Source: CAYNRE01 sp964399535
GTDB lineage: Bacteria > Planctomycetota > Planctomycetia > Pirellulales > CAYNRE01
NCBI GenBank assembly: GCA_964399535.1
Contig: CAYNRE010000050.1
Location: 35,171 to 99,170 of the forward strand
Reading direction: 5' to 3'
Length of the DNA: 64,000 nt
Below, piece by piece: positions 1-8,559 of the stretch. Under the pieces are notes generated by a model. The model saw only the letters and a list, made by a program, of their open reading frames with translations, ran no database searches and was not told the origin of the DNA. Position 1 is the stretch's first letter, and each line of letters opens with the position of its first letter. The position numbers and the translations under genes were made by a program.

Positions 1-704
1 AGCCAAGCGGCCCCGTAGCCGAGCGAAAGCGCGAAGGCGTTTTGCACCAGCACGGCCAGCACGACCCAGTGCACGTAGGCCAGAAAGGCTTGGAGGTTTT
101 GCGCGAAAGCCACCGCCACGAACGAAGCGAAACAGACGAGCGAGAGCGCCTGGAAGGGGCGATGGAGCCGCTGAGCCAGGCGCGGCACGAAGTGTGCGCA
201 AAGCATTCCCATTGCAATCGGCACGCCCAGGATCATGCCGATTCGAACGAACAGATCGGCCGACTCCAGGTGAATCTCGCGCAGGATGCTCCGCGTGGGC
301 TCTTGCCGGGACCCCCAAAACTCGAGATTCAGCGGAGTCATCAGCACGGCCGCCACGGTCGAGCAAGCCGTCATGGTGACCGACAAGGCCGTATTGCCAC
401 GAGAAAAATGCGTGAGGAAATTCGAGAGGTTTCCCCCCGGGCAGGCCGCGATCAGGATCATGCCCAGGGCCACGCTGGGGGCGGGGTGCATCACGAGCGT
501 CAGCAGGTAGGTGCCCGCGGGCAAGAGCAGGAACTGGGCCCCCAACCCGATGAGCGGGCCCTTGGGCTGGTAAGCGATCTGGCCGAAATCGCGCAAGCGC
601 AAATCGAGCGCCACGCCGAACATGATCATGCCAATGATGGCGTCCAGCAGCCAAACGCCGCCGTTGCCCAAGGTGAGCCGCACGGCGTCGACATTTTGCG
701 ACAT
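1..704 (-). CDS. Bile acid:sodium symporter (BASS) family transporter, 3' end cut by window
   Basis: The reverse strand reads open from ATG at 704 to the window edge, so the C-terminus is missing. The N-terminus (MSQNVDAVRLTLGNGGVWLL) is followed by a hydrophobic helix with MIMFGVALDLRLRDF, the usual BASS TM1-TM2 start. Further on come ACPGGNLSNFLTHFSRGN and a Ser/Thr-rich helix (LSVTMTACSTVAAVLMTPL), the conserved substrate/Na+ site region of this family. Members are inner-membrane, Na+-coupled carriers for organic anions such as bile acids, pantoate, pyruvate or keto acids; the substrate cannot be read here. The gene starts 13 bp after the stop of the thiamine-diphosphate enzyme, so they are probably co-transcribed. 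A GTG at 710 is a possible alternative start. Confidence 0.85.
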   Translation of the reverse strand, partial: MSQNVDAVRLTLGNGGVWLLDAIIGMIMFGVALDLRLRDFGQIAYQPKGPLIGLGAQFLLLPAGTYLLTLVMHPAPSVALGMILIAACPGGNLSNFLTHFSRGNTALSVTMTACSTVAAVLMTPLNLEFWGSRQEPTRSILREIHLESADLFVRIGMILGVPIAMGMLCAHFVPRLAQRLHRPFQALSLVCFASFVAVAFAQNLQAFLAYVHWVVLAVLVQNAFALSLGYGAAW

Positions 705-717
705 ATCCACACGGCCC

Positions 718-2469
718 TCACTTGCCCGCGGGCTCCTCGTGCATCTTCTTGAACGTGAGCAAGTTGGGGGCCCACATGTGTTTCACCGGATCGACGTCGA
801 CGTGGACCACGCTGCAGACGTCGGCCGCGCGGCAGCGCTCCAGCGCCGGACGGAGCTCGTCCAGCGTGCTGACGCGGATTCCCTGGGCTCCCATGCTGGC
901 GGCCAGCAGGTCGAAGCGGGTCTCGCAAAAGTCGGCGTTGATCGTCTCCTCGGGGCCCAGCGATTTGAAAAGCAGCGTCTTCAGCGGGCGCAGGGCGAAT
1001 TGCTGGTTCATCTTCACCATGCCCCACTGCTTGTCGCAGCAGACCAGGAAGGTAACCTTCAGCCGGTTGCGCACGGCCGTTTCAATCTCTTGCTGGTTGA
1101 AGCCCATGGCCCCGTCGCCGATCAGACATACCACCTCGCGATCCGGATGAGCGGCCTTGGCCCCCAGGGCCTGGGCCACTCCCGCCCCCAACATGCCGAA
1201 CTTGAACGTGGCGAGCACCGTGCCGGGCGTGTGTACCTGGTGGTAGAAGTTTCCCCACACGGCGGTATTGCCGCCATCGAGCACACAGAAGGCGTCGGCG
1301 GGAAACACCTGCTGACAAACCTGGGCCACGTGGCCAGCGGTTAGCCGTCCGTCGGCCTGCTTGATCGCTTTGTCGAGCTGGGCCCGGCTCTGGTCTTGGG
1401 CCGTGGCGTAGTCCGCCAAACGCGCCTTGCGGTCGGCCAGCGTGGCGGGCGCCCCTTGGCGCTGGATCGCCTCGCAAAGGCGCGCCAGAAACAGCCGGGC
1501 GTCGGCCAATACCGCCAGGTCGACCGGCTTGTTCAGACCCAAGATTTCTTCGTCGATATCGACTTGAATGTGCTTCTGCCGCGCCGGCGAAGCCCAGTAC
1601 GGAGGTTTTCCCCACCAGTCGGTTTCGCCAATTCGCGAACCGAGCGTTAGCACCAGGTCGGCCTCGTTGCGGGCTCGGTTGCAGAGATCGATGTGAATCA
1701 TCGGTACCGCCAGCGGCGAGGTCTCGGGCACTACCCCCCGGGCGGCCCAGCTCGTCACGACCGGAGCCTGCAACCGCTCGGCCACGGCCAGTAGTTCGGC
1801 GTAGGCCTGCGCATGCACCACGCCGCTGCCGGCATGAATCAGCGGAGCACGAGCCGCCAAGAGCATTTGGGCCGCTTCGTCGACGACCACCGGGTCGGGA
1901 GCGATCGGCCGCGTTCGGCGATAGCTGCCCGGCCGGGGCAACGCAACCAGCTTGTCGCGGTTGTTTAGGATGCTCTCCGGAATATCCAAATGCACCACCC
2001 CCGGCCGCCCGCGATACGAAATGCGCAGCGCCCGTTTGAGCATCTCGGTCAGCCGGCCGAAACTTGGAACCGTGCCCGACCACTTGCTCATCGGCTTGGT
2101 AACCGCCACCTGGGGAAAGTACTGATAGGTGCCGCCCCGGTCGGGGTAGCCGATGCCGACACGCCGCGTGCTGGTCAGAAGCAGCACCCGGTTGCCCTCC
2201 CCGTTTTCGACCGCCACCCCGGGCAGCGCGTTGGCGACCCCCGGACCGTTGCTGGCGATGCACACCCCCAATTTGCCCGTGGTTCGAGCGTAGGCGGCGG
2301 CCATATGCACGGCACAGGCTTCGTGGCGTGGGCCGATGAGTCGAATTCCCGAGCGAACCAGCGACGAGTAGAGGCCGAAATAGCTGCCGTCGATAATGCC
2401 GAAGGCGGTGTCCACCCCCTCGGCCCGAAGCATTCGGGCAATGACTTCGCCGCCGAGCACTTTTTCCAT
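718..2469 (-). CDS. Thiamine-diphosphate-dependent enzyme, acetolactate synthase-like
   Basis: The 583-residue protein has the three-domain layout of the acetolactate synthase/oxalyl-CoA decarboxylase/2-hydroxyacyl-CoA lyase superfamily. The N-terminal PYR domain carries the catalytic Glu in GPRHEACAVHMA (E50). A central FAD/CoA-type domain lies around residues 195-340. The C-terminal PP domain has the ThDP/Mg motif GDGAMGFNQQE at about 451. The motif ends in CCDKQWGMV instead of the usual NNxxxGM, so Asp479 probably replaces the second Asn as metal ligand. The reaction is a carboligation, decarboxylation or C-C cleavage of a 2-keto or 2-hydroxyacyl substrate, but the substrate is unknown. 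It lies between a BASS transporter gene and an aminotransferase-like gene on the same strand. Sulfoacetaldehyde acetyltransferase and glyoxylate carboligase are alternatives I cannot exclude. Confidence 0.8.
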   Translation of the reverse strand: MEKVLGGEVIARMLRAEGVDTAFGIIDGSYFGLYSSLVRSGIRLIGPRHEACAVHMAAAYARTTGKLGVCIASNGPGVANALPGVAVENGEGNRVLLLTSTRRVGIGYPDRGGTYQYFPQVAVTKPMSKWSGTVPSFGRLTEMLKRALRISYRGRPGVVHLDIPESILNNRDKLVALPRPGSYRRTRPIAPDPVVVDEAAQMLLAARAPLIHAGSGVVHAQAYAELLAVAERLQAPVVTSWAARGVVPETSPLAVPMIHIDLCNRARNEADLVLTLGSRIGETDWWGKPPYWASPARQKHIQVDIDEEILGLNKPVDLAVLADARLFLARLCEAIQRQGAPATLADRKARLADYATAQDQSRAQLDKAIKQADGRLTAGHVAQVCQQVFPADAFCVLDGGNTAVWGNFYHQVHTPGTVLATFKFGMLGAGVAQALGAKAAHPDREVVCLIGDGAMGFNQQEIETAVRNRLKVTFLVCCDKQWGMVKMNQQFALRPLKTLLFKSLGPEETINADFCETRFDLLAASMGAQGIRVSTLDELRPALERCRAADVCSVVHVDVDPVKHMWAPNLLTFKKMHEEPAGK

Positions 2470-2801
2470 TGCCGAAGCTCTCTAGGTTCCAGTCGAGGGT
2501 GCCAGAAGTCGTGCCGCGCAAGGCGGGGTTGGGCGGCGGGGTTATCCCCCGCGCTCCCAGGCTCGGCTCCGGTGCACCGGCCAGACTCGGGGCGCCCCCT
2601 GCCCTACCCCGTGCCCCCAAAAGCCCACGCGCGTCGCGGGCTTCAGGGTATCACGGTGCGGGGACAGAACAAGCCAATTGCATCGGCGAATGAGCGGGGC
2701 GAAGTGGCGATTCGCCCGGGCCACACCCCGCGGGCGGTTCTTTCAGAGCACCCCGGCCAGCCTGCGCAAGGCCTCGTCGAGCCCGCCGCCCTCGCGGGCG
2801 C
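2470..2801. other. Intergenic, 332 bp, no gene seen
   Basis: GC-rich spacer between two minus-strand genes. On the minus strand an ATG overlaps the stop codon of the upstream aminotransferase gene and opens a 20-codon frame ending near 2743. It is too short to call. No clear promoter or terminator was seen. Confidence 0.5.
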
Positions 2802-4070
2802 TCATTCCAGTTCGGCGAGCGCTGCCCCCAGGCGATCAACCTCTTCCGAGGTGTTGTAGTGCAGCAGCCCCACCCGCACCATGCCGTCGGGTTCGAGGCC
2901 CAAAGCCTCGGTAAGCGGCAGCGCGTAGTAATTGCCGTGCCAGGCGAAGATGCCCCGCGAGGCCAGGTGCTGGGCCACTTCGGCCGGCCGGTGCTTGGCG
3001 TGCGTAAAGCTGATGGTGGGTACACGCTCGTCGAGCCGCCGGCGGTCGGTGATTCCCCAAACCCGCACCGCCGGGAGGGCATCGAGCAAGTCGAGCAGCC
3101 GAACCAATAGCGCTCGCTCGTGCGCGGCGATCGCCTGCCAGGCGGCCACCAGTGCCTCGCGCTGCGTGGCGGCGGCTGCCCGAGTACCCAGCGTGGCGCG
3201 GCCCACATCGACCAGGTACTCGACCGCGGCCCATGCCCCGGCGATGGCCTCGTGGCTTTGGGTGCCGGTCATCCAGCGCCCGGGCAGGCTATCGGGGGCG
3301 GGCCGTACCTTGTACGCGGGCAGTTCGGCCAATCGGGCGCGGCGCCCCCAAAGCACGCCCAGATGGGGCCCGAAAAACTTGTATGCCGAGCAAACCAGGT
3401 AATCACAGTTCCAGGCCGTCACGTCGAGCAGGGCGTGCGGGGCGTAATGCACGGCGTCGACGGCCACCTCGGCCCCGACTTCGTGAGCCCAGCGGGTGAT
3501 CTCCGCCACGGGGTTGATGGTTCCCACGGCGTTCGATGCGCAGCCTACCGCCACGAGCCGGGTACGAGCGCCGAGCAGCGATCGCAATTGCGCGAGGTCG
3601 AGCGTGCAGTCTTCTTTTTGGATATCGACGTGCCGCACGGTGGCCCCGGCGTCGCGTGCCGCCAACACCCACGGGGAAACGTTGGCGTCGTGATCCAGCC
3701 GGGTTACGAGCACTTCGTCTCCCGGTTTCCAGGTCTTGGCCAGGGCCCGGCTCAGCGCCAGCGTAAGCGTGGTCATGTTGGCCCCGAACACGATCGTATC
3801 GGGGTCGTTGGCGCCGAGCAGATCGGCCAGCGCCGCATGGGCCCGATCGAGCAGAGCATCGCTCTGCCGGCTCGTGGCGAACAGCCCTCCATGGTTGGCG
3901 TTGCACTCGACTAAATAGCCCGAGATGGCGTCGATCACGCGGCTCGGTACCTGGCTACCGGCCGGGCCGTCGAAAAACACCACCGGCCGGCCATCTTGGT
4001 TTCGCGCAAGTGCGGGAAACTGGCGGCGGCACGCGGCTACGTCTAACGAGCTGACAGTCATAGGATCCAT
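2802..4070 (-). CDS. Cysteine desulfurase-like class V aminotransferase (VC1184-type)
   Basis: A 422-residue fold-type I PLP enzyme. The PLP lysine is K231 in CSAYKFFGPHLG. The upstream VDAVHYAPHALLDV holds the usual Asp-x-x-His cofactor contacts, and VVFFDGPAGSQ is the family start. The C-terminal TISFTHAKHRPAEVAQHLASRG matches the cysteine-desulfurase-like subfamily typified by VC1184. The mobile-loop cysteine of true SufS/IscS enzymes is absent: the region reads AWHGNYYALPL. A role in Fe-S sulfur donation is therefore unlikely, and a C-S or C-N lyase/aminotransferase role is more plausible. It sits between the ThDP enzyme and a DUF1445 gene, all on the minus strand. Met4 at 4061 is an alternative start. 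Confidence 0.82.
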   Translation of the reverse strand: MDPMTVSSLDVAACRRQFPALARNQDGRPVVFFDGPAGSQVPSRVIDAISGYLVECNANHGGLFATSRQSDALLDRAHAALADLLGANDPDTIVFGANMTTLTLALSRALAKTWKPGDEVLVTRLDHDANVSPWVLAARDAGATVRHVDIQKEDCTLDLAQLRSLLGARTRLVAVGCASNAVGTINPVAEITRWAHEVGAEVAVDAVHYAPHALLDVTAWNCDYLVCSAYKFFGPHLGVLWGRRARLAELPAYKVRPAPDSLPGRWMTGTQSHEAIAGAWAAVEYLVDVGRATLGTRAAAATQREALVAAWQAIAAHERALLVRLLDLLDALPAVRVWGITDRRRLDERVPTISFTHAKHRPAEVAQHLASRGIFAWHGNYYALPLTEALGLEPDGMVRVGLLHYNTSEEVDRLGAALAELE

Positions 4071-4177
4071 GAGCCTTGAGCAGAGGGTAACGGGCAGGGC
4101 GGTGAGTCATCGCTTTCGAGCGGTGCTTCCGGCGGATTCATCGGGAGCGTGCGGAACCCGAGGCAAACGGCCGACGC

Positions 4178-4999
4178 TTAGGCCGGCGCCATCCGGCGGT
4201 AGCTTTCGTCGGTACGATCCGTCAGGAACATGCAGCCCGGCGAGTGGGTAAACGCCAGCGGCAGCCCGGCATTTTCCAGCGCCAGTTGCGGAGTTACGCC
4301 ACAGGCCCAGAACACCGGAACTTCGCCCGGACGTATCGTGACCGCATCGCCAAAGTCGGGCCGGGTCAGTTCGGCAATGCCCAGCGCGCGGGGGTCGCCC
4401 ACGTGAATCGGGCCGCCGTGCATGGTGGGAAACTGTGCGGTGATCTCCCGCACGCGCTCAACTTGTTCGGGCAAGTAGGGTCGCATGCTGACGACCAGGT
4501 TGCCTTGAAACGGGCCGGCGCCCTGGCAGGCCACCGCGGTGCGATACATCGGCACGTTGCACCCCTGCCGCAGGTGGCGCACCTCCAGGCCAGCCTGCTC
4601 CAGGCCCTGTTCAAAGGTGAAGGAACAGCCCAGCAGAAAGGCCACCAGGTTGCTCTGCCAAAGCCCGCTCAGGTCGCAGGGCTGCTCGGCTTCGGGCTTA
4701 CCGTGGCGAAACACGCGATAGCGCGGCAGGTCGGTGCGCAAGTCGGCGCCGGGGGCCACGTCGCGCGGCTCCACCTCGCCCGGGCCCGATCGATACACCA
4801 GCGGGCAGGCGCGGGCATTCAGGCGGCAGAATTCGGCAAAGGCATCGGCCACGTCGGCCGGCACCACCGCCAGGTTGCACTGGGCGTAGCCGCGGGCCAT
4901 ACCAGCCGTGGGACCGCGCAGCTCGCCCCGGCGAATCGCCCCGCGTACCTGGGCGGGGCTGGCGTCGGCCCAGGGGCTGATAGCGGCGGGAGATGGCAT
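4178..4999 (-). CDS. DUF1445 family protein (D-glutamate cyclase / putative hydro-lyase)
   Basis: The 273-residue product matches the DUF1445 family (bacterial YcsI; the domain of mammalian D-glutamate cyclase). It starts with a short PAQVRGAIRRGELRGPTAGMA segment, then GYAQCNLAVVPADVA. The conserved core contains FLLGCSFTFEQGLEQAG, RQGCNVPMYRT and FQGNLVVSMRP. The C-terminal GEVPVFWACGVTPQLAL and THSPGCMFLTD are the family's strongest blocks. Mammalian members cyclise D-glutamate to 5-oxo-D-proline; bacterial members are mostly annotated as hydro-lyases without proof. The gene lies 19 bp downstream of the CoA-ligase gene and 107 bp is left between it and the ATG of the aminotransferase gene. 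The family is clear; the substrate here is unknown. Confidence 0.85.
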   Translation of the reverse strand: MPSPAAISPWADASPAQVRGAIRRGELRGPTAGMARGYAQCNLAVVPADVADAFAEFCRLNARACPLVYRSGPGEVEPRDVAPGADLRTDLPRYRVFRHGKPEAEQPCDLSGLWQSNLVAFLLGCSFTFEQGLEQAGLEVRHLRQGCNVPMYRTAVACQGAGPFQGNLVVSMRPYLPEQVERVREITAQFPTMHGGPIHVGDPRALGIAELTRPDFGDAVTIRPGEVPVFWACGVTPQLALENAGLPLAFTHSPGCMFLTDRTDESYRRMAPA

Positions 5000-5018
5000 G
5001 TTGGTTCCGCGCGACTCG

Positions 5019-6311
5019 TCAAGGCGCCGCTGTAGGGCCGCGCCGGTCGATCAGCCGTTTGCCCTTGCCCTCGAAGCGCGGCAGCGACCCGACTTCGACC
5101 AGGCAAACCGACACCTTCAGGCCCAAGCGCAGTTGCAGTTCCTGCGAAACGCGGTCGGGCTGGCGCAGGCGATCTTCGATCTCGATCACCAGTTGATCCA
5201 TCTCCCCCTGCTTGATCGCCGTGGCCCGATATTCGATCACCTCGGGAAAGCTGCGTACGAGCTGATCCAGCGCGCTGGGGAACACGTTCACTCCGCGAAT
5301 GACCAGCATGTCGTCGGCCCGGCCCACGATTCCCCCGTCGAGCGCGACGAACCGGCAGGGCAAATCATGGCCCCAGCGAGGGCGAACCAGGTCGCCCGTT
5401 CGGTAGCGCAAGAGCGGACAGCCGGGCCGGCCGAGGCTGGTAATGACGAGTTCGGCCAATTCCCCTTCGTTGGCGGCACCGCCCGTTTCGAGCGAGAGGA
5501 ATTCGGGAATGAATTCGCTTTCGATGACCTGCAGGCCCCGACCGGCGCCGGCCGGCATTCCCCAGGGCCCGGCTTCGGTCGAGCCGGCGTGGTCGAAAAC
5601 TTCAGCCTGCCAGGAGTCGGCAATGCGCTGTCGAATGGCCGGTACCGAGCCACCGGGCTCACCGGCGAGCAGGATGCGACGAATCCCCAAATCGGCCACG
5701 TCGACCTGATGTTCCAGCCCCACTTCGGCCATGTGCAGGGCGTAGCTTGGCGTGGCCAGTAGCACGGTGGCCCGGCGCGAGCGGGCCAGCTCTAGCCGGG
5801 CCAGGGTGTTCATACCACCGCCGGCCAGCACCTGGCAGCCCCGGGCCGCGGCGGCCTCGAACCCGCTCCAAAACCCGACATAGGGGCCGAAACTAAAGGC
5901 GGCTAGCACCCGTTCGCCCGGTTGCACCCCAGCGGCGTCGTAGACAAATTGCCAGGTATCGAGCCACCATTGCCAATCGGCCGCCGTATCGAGCACGGCC
6001 AGCGGCCGGCCGCGCGTTCCCGAGGTTTGATGCAGCCGCACGTATCGGTCAAGCGGCCAGGTATGGTTCCGAGCCAGGTCGTCGGGGTGGCGCTCGTGAA
6101 ACAACTCCTGCTTGAAGGTGAATGGAACTTGGGCCAGCGCGTCGAGCGATTCCAAGGGCCGAGCCACGCCCGCCAGCTTGGCGGCGTAGAAGGTGTTGTG
6201 CGGCAGAATCGTGTCCAGCAGCCGATTGAGCCGGGTGAGTTGATACTGCTCCAGCGCGGCGCCGCTCAGCGCTCCCAGGCTTTTCCGGTCGGCAGCCGTT
6301 CGTGGTTGCAT
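5019..6311 (-). CDS. PaaK-like AMP-forming CoA ligase
   Basis: A 430-residue adenylate-forming enzyme related to phenylacetate-CoA ligase. The P-loop-like motif TSGTRGRPLAV is at residues 96-106. The adenine-binding DHAGSTEAGPWG and the hinge region RYRTGDLVRP are also present. The C-terminal lid domain contains GRADDMLVIRGVNVFPS, typical of PaaK rather than of acetyl-CoA synthetases. It should activate a carboxylic acid to its acyl-CoA through an acyl-AMP, in the cytoplasm. It is the first gene of the minus-strand cluster that continues through DUF1445, the class V aminotransferase, the ThDP enzyme and the BASS carrier. That suggests CoA activation of an imported acid, but the acid is not identified. 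Confidence 0.85.
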   Translation of the reverse strand: MQPRTAADRKSLGALSGAALEQYQLTRLNRLLDTILPHNTFYAAKLAGVARPLESLDALAQVPFTFKQELFHERHPDDLARNHTWPLDRYVRLHQTSGTRGRPLAVLDTAADWQWWLDTWQFVYDAAGVQPGERVLAAFSFGPYVGFWSGFEAAAARGCQVLAGGGMNTLARLELARSRRATVLLATPSYALHMAEVGLEHQVDVADLGIRRILLAGEPGGSVPAIRQRIADSWQAEVFDHAGSTEAGPWGMPAGAGRGLQVIESEFIPEFLSLETGGAANEGELAELVITSLGRPGCPLLRYRTGDLVRPRWGHDLPCRFVALDGGIVGRADDMLVIRGVNVFPSALDQLVRSFPEVIEYRATAIKQGEMDQLVIEIEDRLRQPDRVSQELQLRLGLKVSVCLVEVGSLPRFEGKGKRLIDRRGPTAAP

Positions 6312-6571
6312 GGTGGCATCATAGCGGGCCTCCTCGCGCGCTGGCCAGAGCCGGCCGGGCCTAGCCCGCCGCCACCGAGCCCATTATCTTGGCACGTTCT
6401 CGCCGCGGGGGTGCGCCCACGGGCCGGGGGCAAAGCGGGCGCCGCGCCGGCCGGCGAGCGCCCAGGTGCCAAGCCTGCCCAGCGCGGGCCCTGGCGCCGC
6501 CGCTGGGAATCGTTTTCCTCTCTGATTCGCTCGGTGACCATCCCGCTCGGTTGTTATTCCGTTTGGTGACC

Positions 6572-7969
6572 ATGACCGCTCCCCCCAGCAAAGCTTCCCT
6601 CCTGGTCATCTTCCTCACGGTCTTTATCGACCTGTTGGGCTTTGGCATCGTTTTGCCCCTCTTGCCGATTTACGCCGAGCAGTTTGCCCAGGGGATGACC
6701 CCCGCGCAAACCGGTTGGACCATCGGGCTCCTGATGGCCAGCTACTCGACCATGCAGTTTTTCTTCGCCCCCATCTGGGGCCGGCTCTCCGATCGGCTGG
6801 GGCGGCGCCCTTTACTACTGCTGGGGCTCAGCGGATCGGTCGTGTTCTATGCCCTGTTTGGCGTGGCGACCATTTGGGGCAGCCTGGCCTGGTTGTTCGT
6901 CTCGCGCATCGGGGCGGGAATCGCGGGCGCAACGATTTCAACCGCCCAGGCCTACATTGCCGACGTTACCTCGAAAGAGACCCGCGCCCGGGGAATGGCC
7001 CTGATCGGGGCCGCCTTTGGGCTCGGATTCACGCTGGGGCCCTTGTTGGGGGCCGCGGCGATCGTTTTGTCGCCCGAAAACGGCGGACGAAGCCCCTGGC
7101 CTGGCTACTTGGCGGCTCTGCTCTCGGCCGCCGCCTTGCTGCTGGCCTGGTTCAAATTGCCGGAATCTCGCAAACCGGGCCACGGTGAGGCGAGCCGCGA
7201 GCGATTCGACCTGACGGCACTGATCACGGCCGTTTCGATCCCCTCGGTGCTGGCGCTGATTCTCGCCTCGTTCGTGGGGGGGCTCGCCTTCGCCAACCTG
7301 GAATCGACCCTCTCGCGCAACGTGGCTCATTGGATCGAAAGCGAGGAACCCTCGGGCGATGCGGTCGCGGACCTGCCGCCCAAGCGGCTCGAGGCCAGCG
7401 AGCAGGCCGACGACGAATCGGCTTCGGCCAAGCCCGGTGCCGCGGTCAACCCAAAACCCGCTGGGCCACCCGCTTCGAACCGGGCTGCGAAACGCCAGCA
7501 TGTCGATCGCCAGGTGTTGATGGTGTTCACCTACCTAGGGCTGGTGCTCACGTTCTCGCAGGGAGTGCTGGTGCGAGGGCTCTCGACCCGCGTGCCGGAA
7601 GCGGTCATGGCCACCTGCGGCGCCGGCACGGCGGTGCTCGGTTTTTTGCTGCTGGGCTGGGCGACCCAGGTGCTAAGTTGGCCGCTTTTGTATGGTGCCC
7701 TGGCGGTCGAGCTGATTGGCTTTTCGTTTGTCACCCCCTCGCTCAATTCGCTGATTTCGCGCCGCAGCGATCCGGCACAACAGGGGGGGGTGCTGGGCCT
7801 GCTGCAAAGCAGCAGCTCGCTAGCGCGGATTCTGGGTCCGATCTTCGCCAACCTAATGTTTGTGTGGTCGCCGCAGGCGCCCTTCTGGTTTGCCGCCGCG
7901 CTTATGGGGGTCGGCCTGGGGCTGATCGCGATTGCCGTGCGAGGCGGTCACGACTTCCCCAGCGGCTGA
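6572..7969 (+). CDS. MFS transporter, TetA-like
   Basis: A 465-residue integral membrane protein with twelve predicted helices. It starts LLVIFLTVFIDLLGFGIVLPLLPIYAEQF, the drug:H+ antiporter (TetA-type) first helix. Motif A is GRLSDRLGRRPLLL after TM2, and GAGIAGATISTAQAYIADVT marks TM4-TM5. The central loop between TM6 and TM7 has an unusual extension of about 70 residues rich in Ala, Glu, Pro and Ser, likely cytoplasmic and disordered. The open frame extends to 6389, but ATG 6572 fits the family N-terminus. Sequence type suggests multidrug or sugar efflux; tetracycline resistance itself cannot be claimed. It is divergent from the PaaK-like operon. Confidence 0.85.
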   Translation: MTAPPSKASLLVIFLTVFIDLLGFGIVLPLLPIYAEQFAQGMTPAQTGWTIGLLMASYSTMQFFFAPIWGRLSDRLGRRPLLLLGLSGSVVFYALFGVATIWGSLAWLFVSRIGAGIAGATISTAQAYIADVTSKETRARGMALIGAAFGLGFTLGPLLGAAAIVLSPENGGRSPWPGYLAALLSAAALLLAWFKLPESRKPGHGEASRERFDLTALITAVSIPSVLALILASFVGGLAFANLESTLSRNVAHWIESEEPSGDAVADLPPKRLEASEQADDESASAKPGAAVNPKPAGPPASNRAAKRQHVDRQVLMVFTYLGLVLTFSQGVLVRGLSTRVPEAVMATCGAGTAVLGFLLLGWATQVLSWPLLYGALAVELIGFSFVTPSLNSLISRRSDPAQQGGVLGLLQSSSSLARILGPIFANLMFVWSPQAPFWFAAALMGVGLGLIAIAVRGGHDFPSG

Positions 7970-8023
7970 CCGGTCCCCCCTAGCGGCTGATCGGTTGCCC
8001 CTGGCGGCTGACCGAGCTTGCCG
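7961..8023 (+). repeat. Three imperfect tandem copies of a 21-bp unit
   Basis: Copies at 7961-7981, 7982-8002 and 8003-8023 share the core GCGGCTGAxCG. The first copy overlaps the last two codons and stop of the MFS gene, so each unit repeats an in-frame TGA. It could be a slippage product at the gene end. Confidence 0.6.
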
Positions 8024-8559
8024 GGCGCGCCAGGTCGGTTGAAGTAAGCCGGCTTGGCCTATTTCATCCCGGGCCAAGCCCAGCGCCGAGCGGCTTGCGA
8101 AAGCGCGAGCCTGCTGAAACGTTCGGCGGCTGTTAGCCACCCGCCAGAAGCACCCGCTCCCCGGGGGCGGCCCGACAGAGTCCTTGCTTCGAACCAACAG
8201 GCTGGCATTCCGGGCCGACCCGGCAGGCATTTCGCGGCTGCAAGCCAAAGCAAGCCAACCAGTTTTGGCCACAGGAAGGCGCCTGGCGAGCCACCGAATT
8301 CGCCCTCGATTCCCTACCCTGAAGGGGCAAAATCCAGTCGATTGCCGGTAATTGCTTTACCCACCCAGTGGTAGGTGCTAAGCTTTAATGAAGATAAGGA
8401 GAGTACCGCACGCCCCTGGTCACACCGGAACGGGGGAAGTGTGGCGATCGCTGGCCGCCGGCCGAAAGGGTGCTGCGGCGGGATCGAATTCGAGTCTTAG
8501 TAAGCGGACTAACCCCCGCGGGGGCAGGGGTTCCGATCCGACAATGAGTTGGATGGACC
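7970..8559. other. Intergenic, 590 bp, regulatory potential near 8340-8400
   Basis: No convincing gene. Apart from the 21-bp repeats, a locally AT-richer patch at about 8335-8400 contains a possible weak -35/-10 pair (TTTACC, 17 bp, TAAGCT) and an AAGGAG. This could serve the small gene at 8560. A 60-codon frame from ATG 8388 ends inside that gene's start and has non-coding composition, so I leave it out. Confidence 0.4.

Noticed and set aside
1082..2620. 512-codon minus-strand frame
   Set aside because: Overlaps the ThDP enzyme in another frame; Arg/Gly/Pro-rich non-protein-like composition.
2743..2805. 20-codon frame overlapping the aminotransferase stop
   Set aside because: Too short, no family, and the upstream protein ends where its family normally does.
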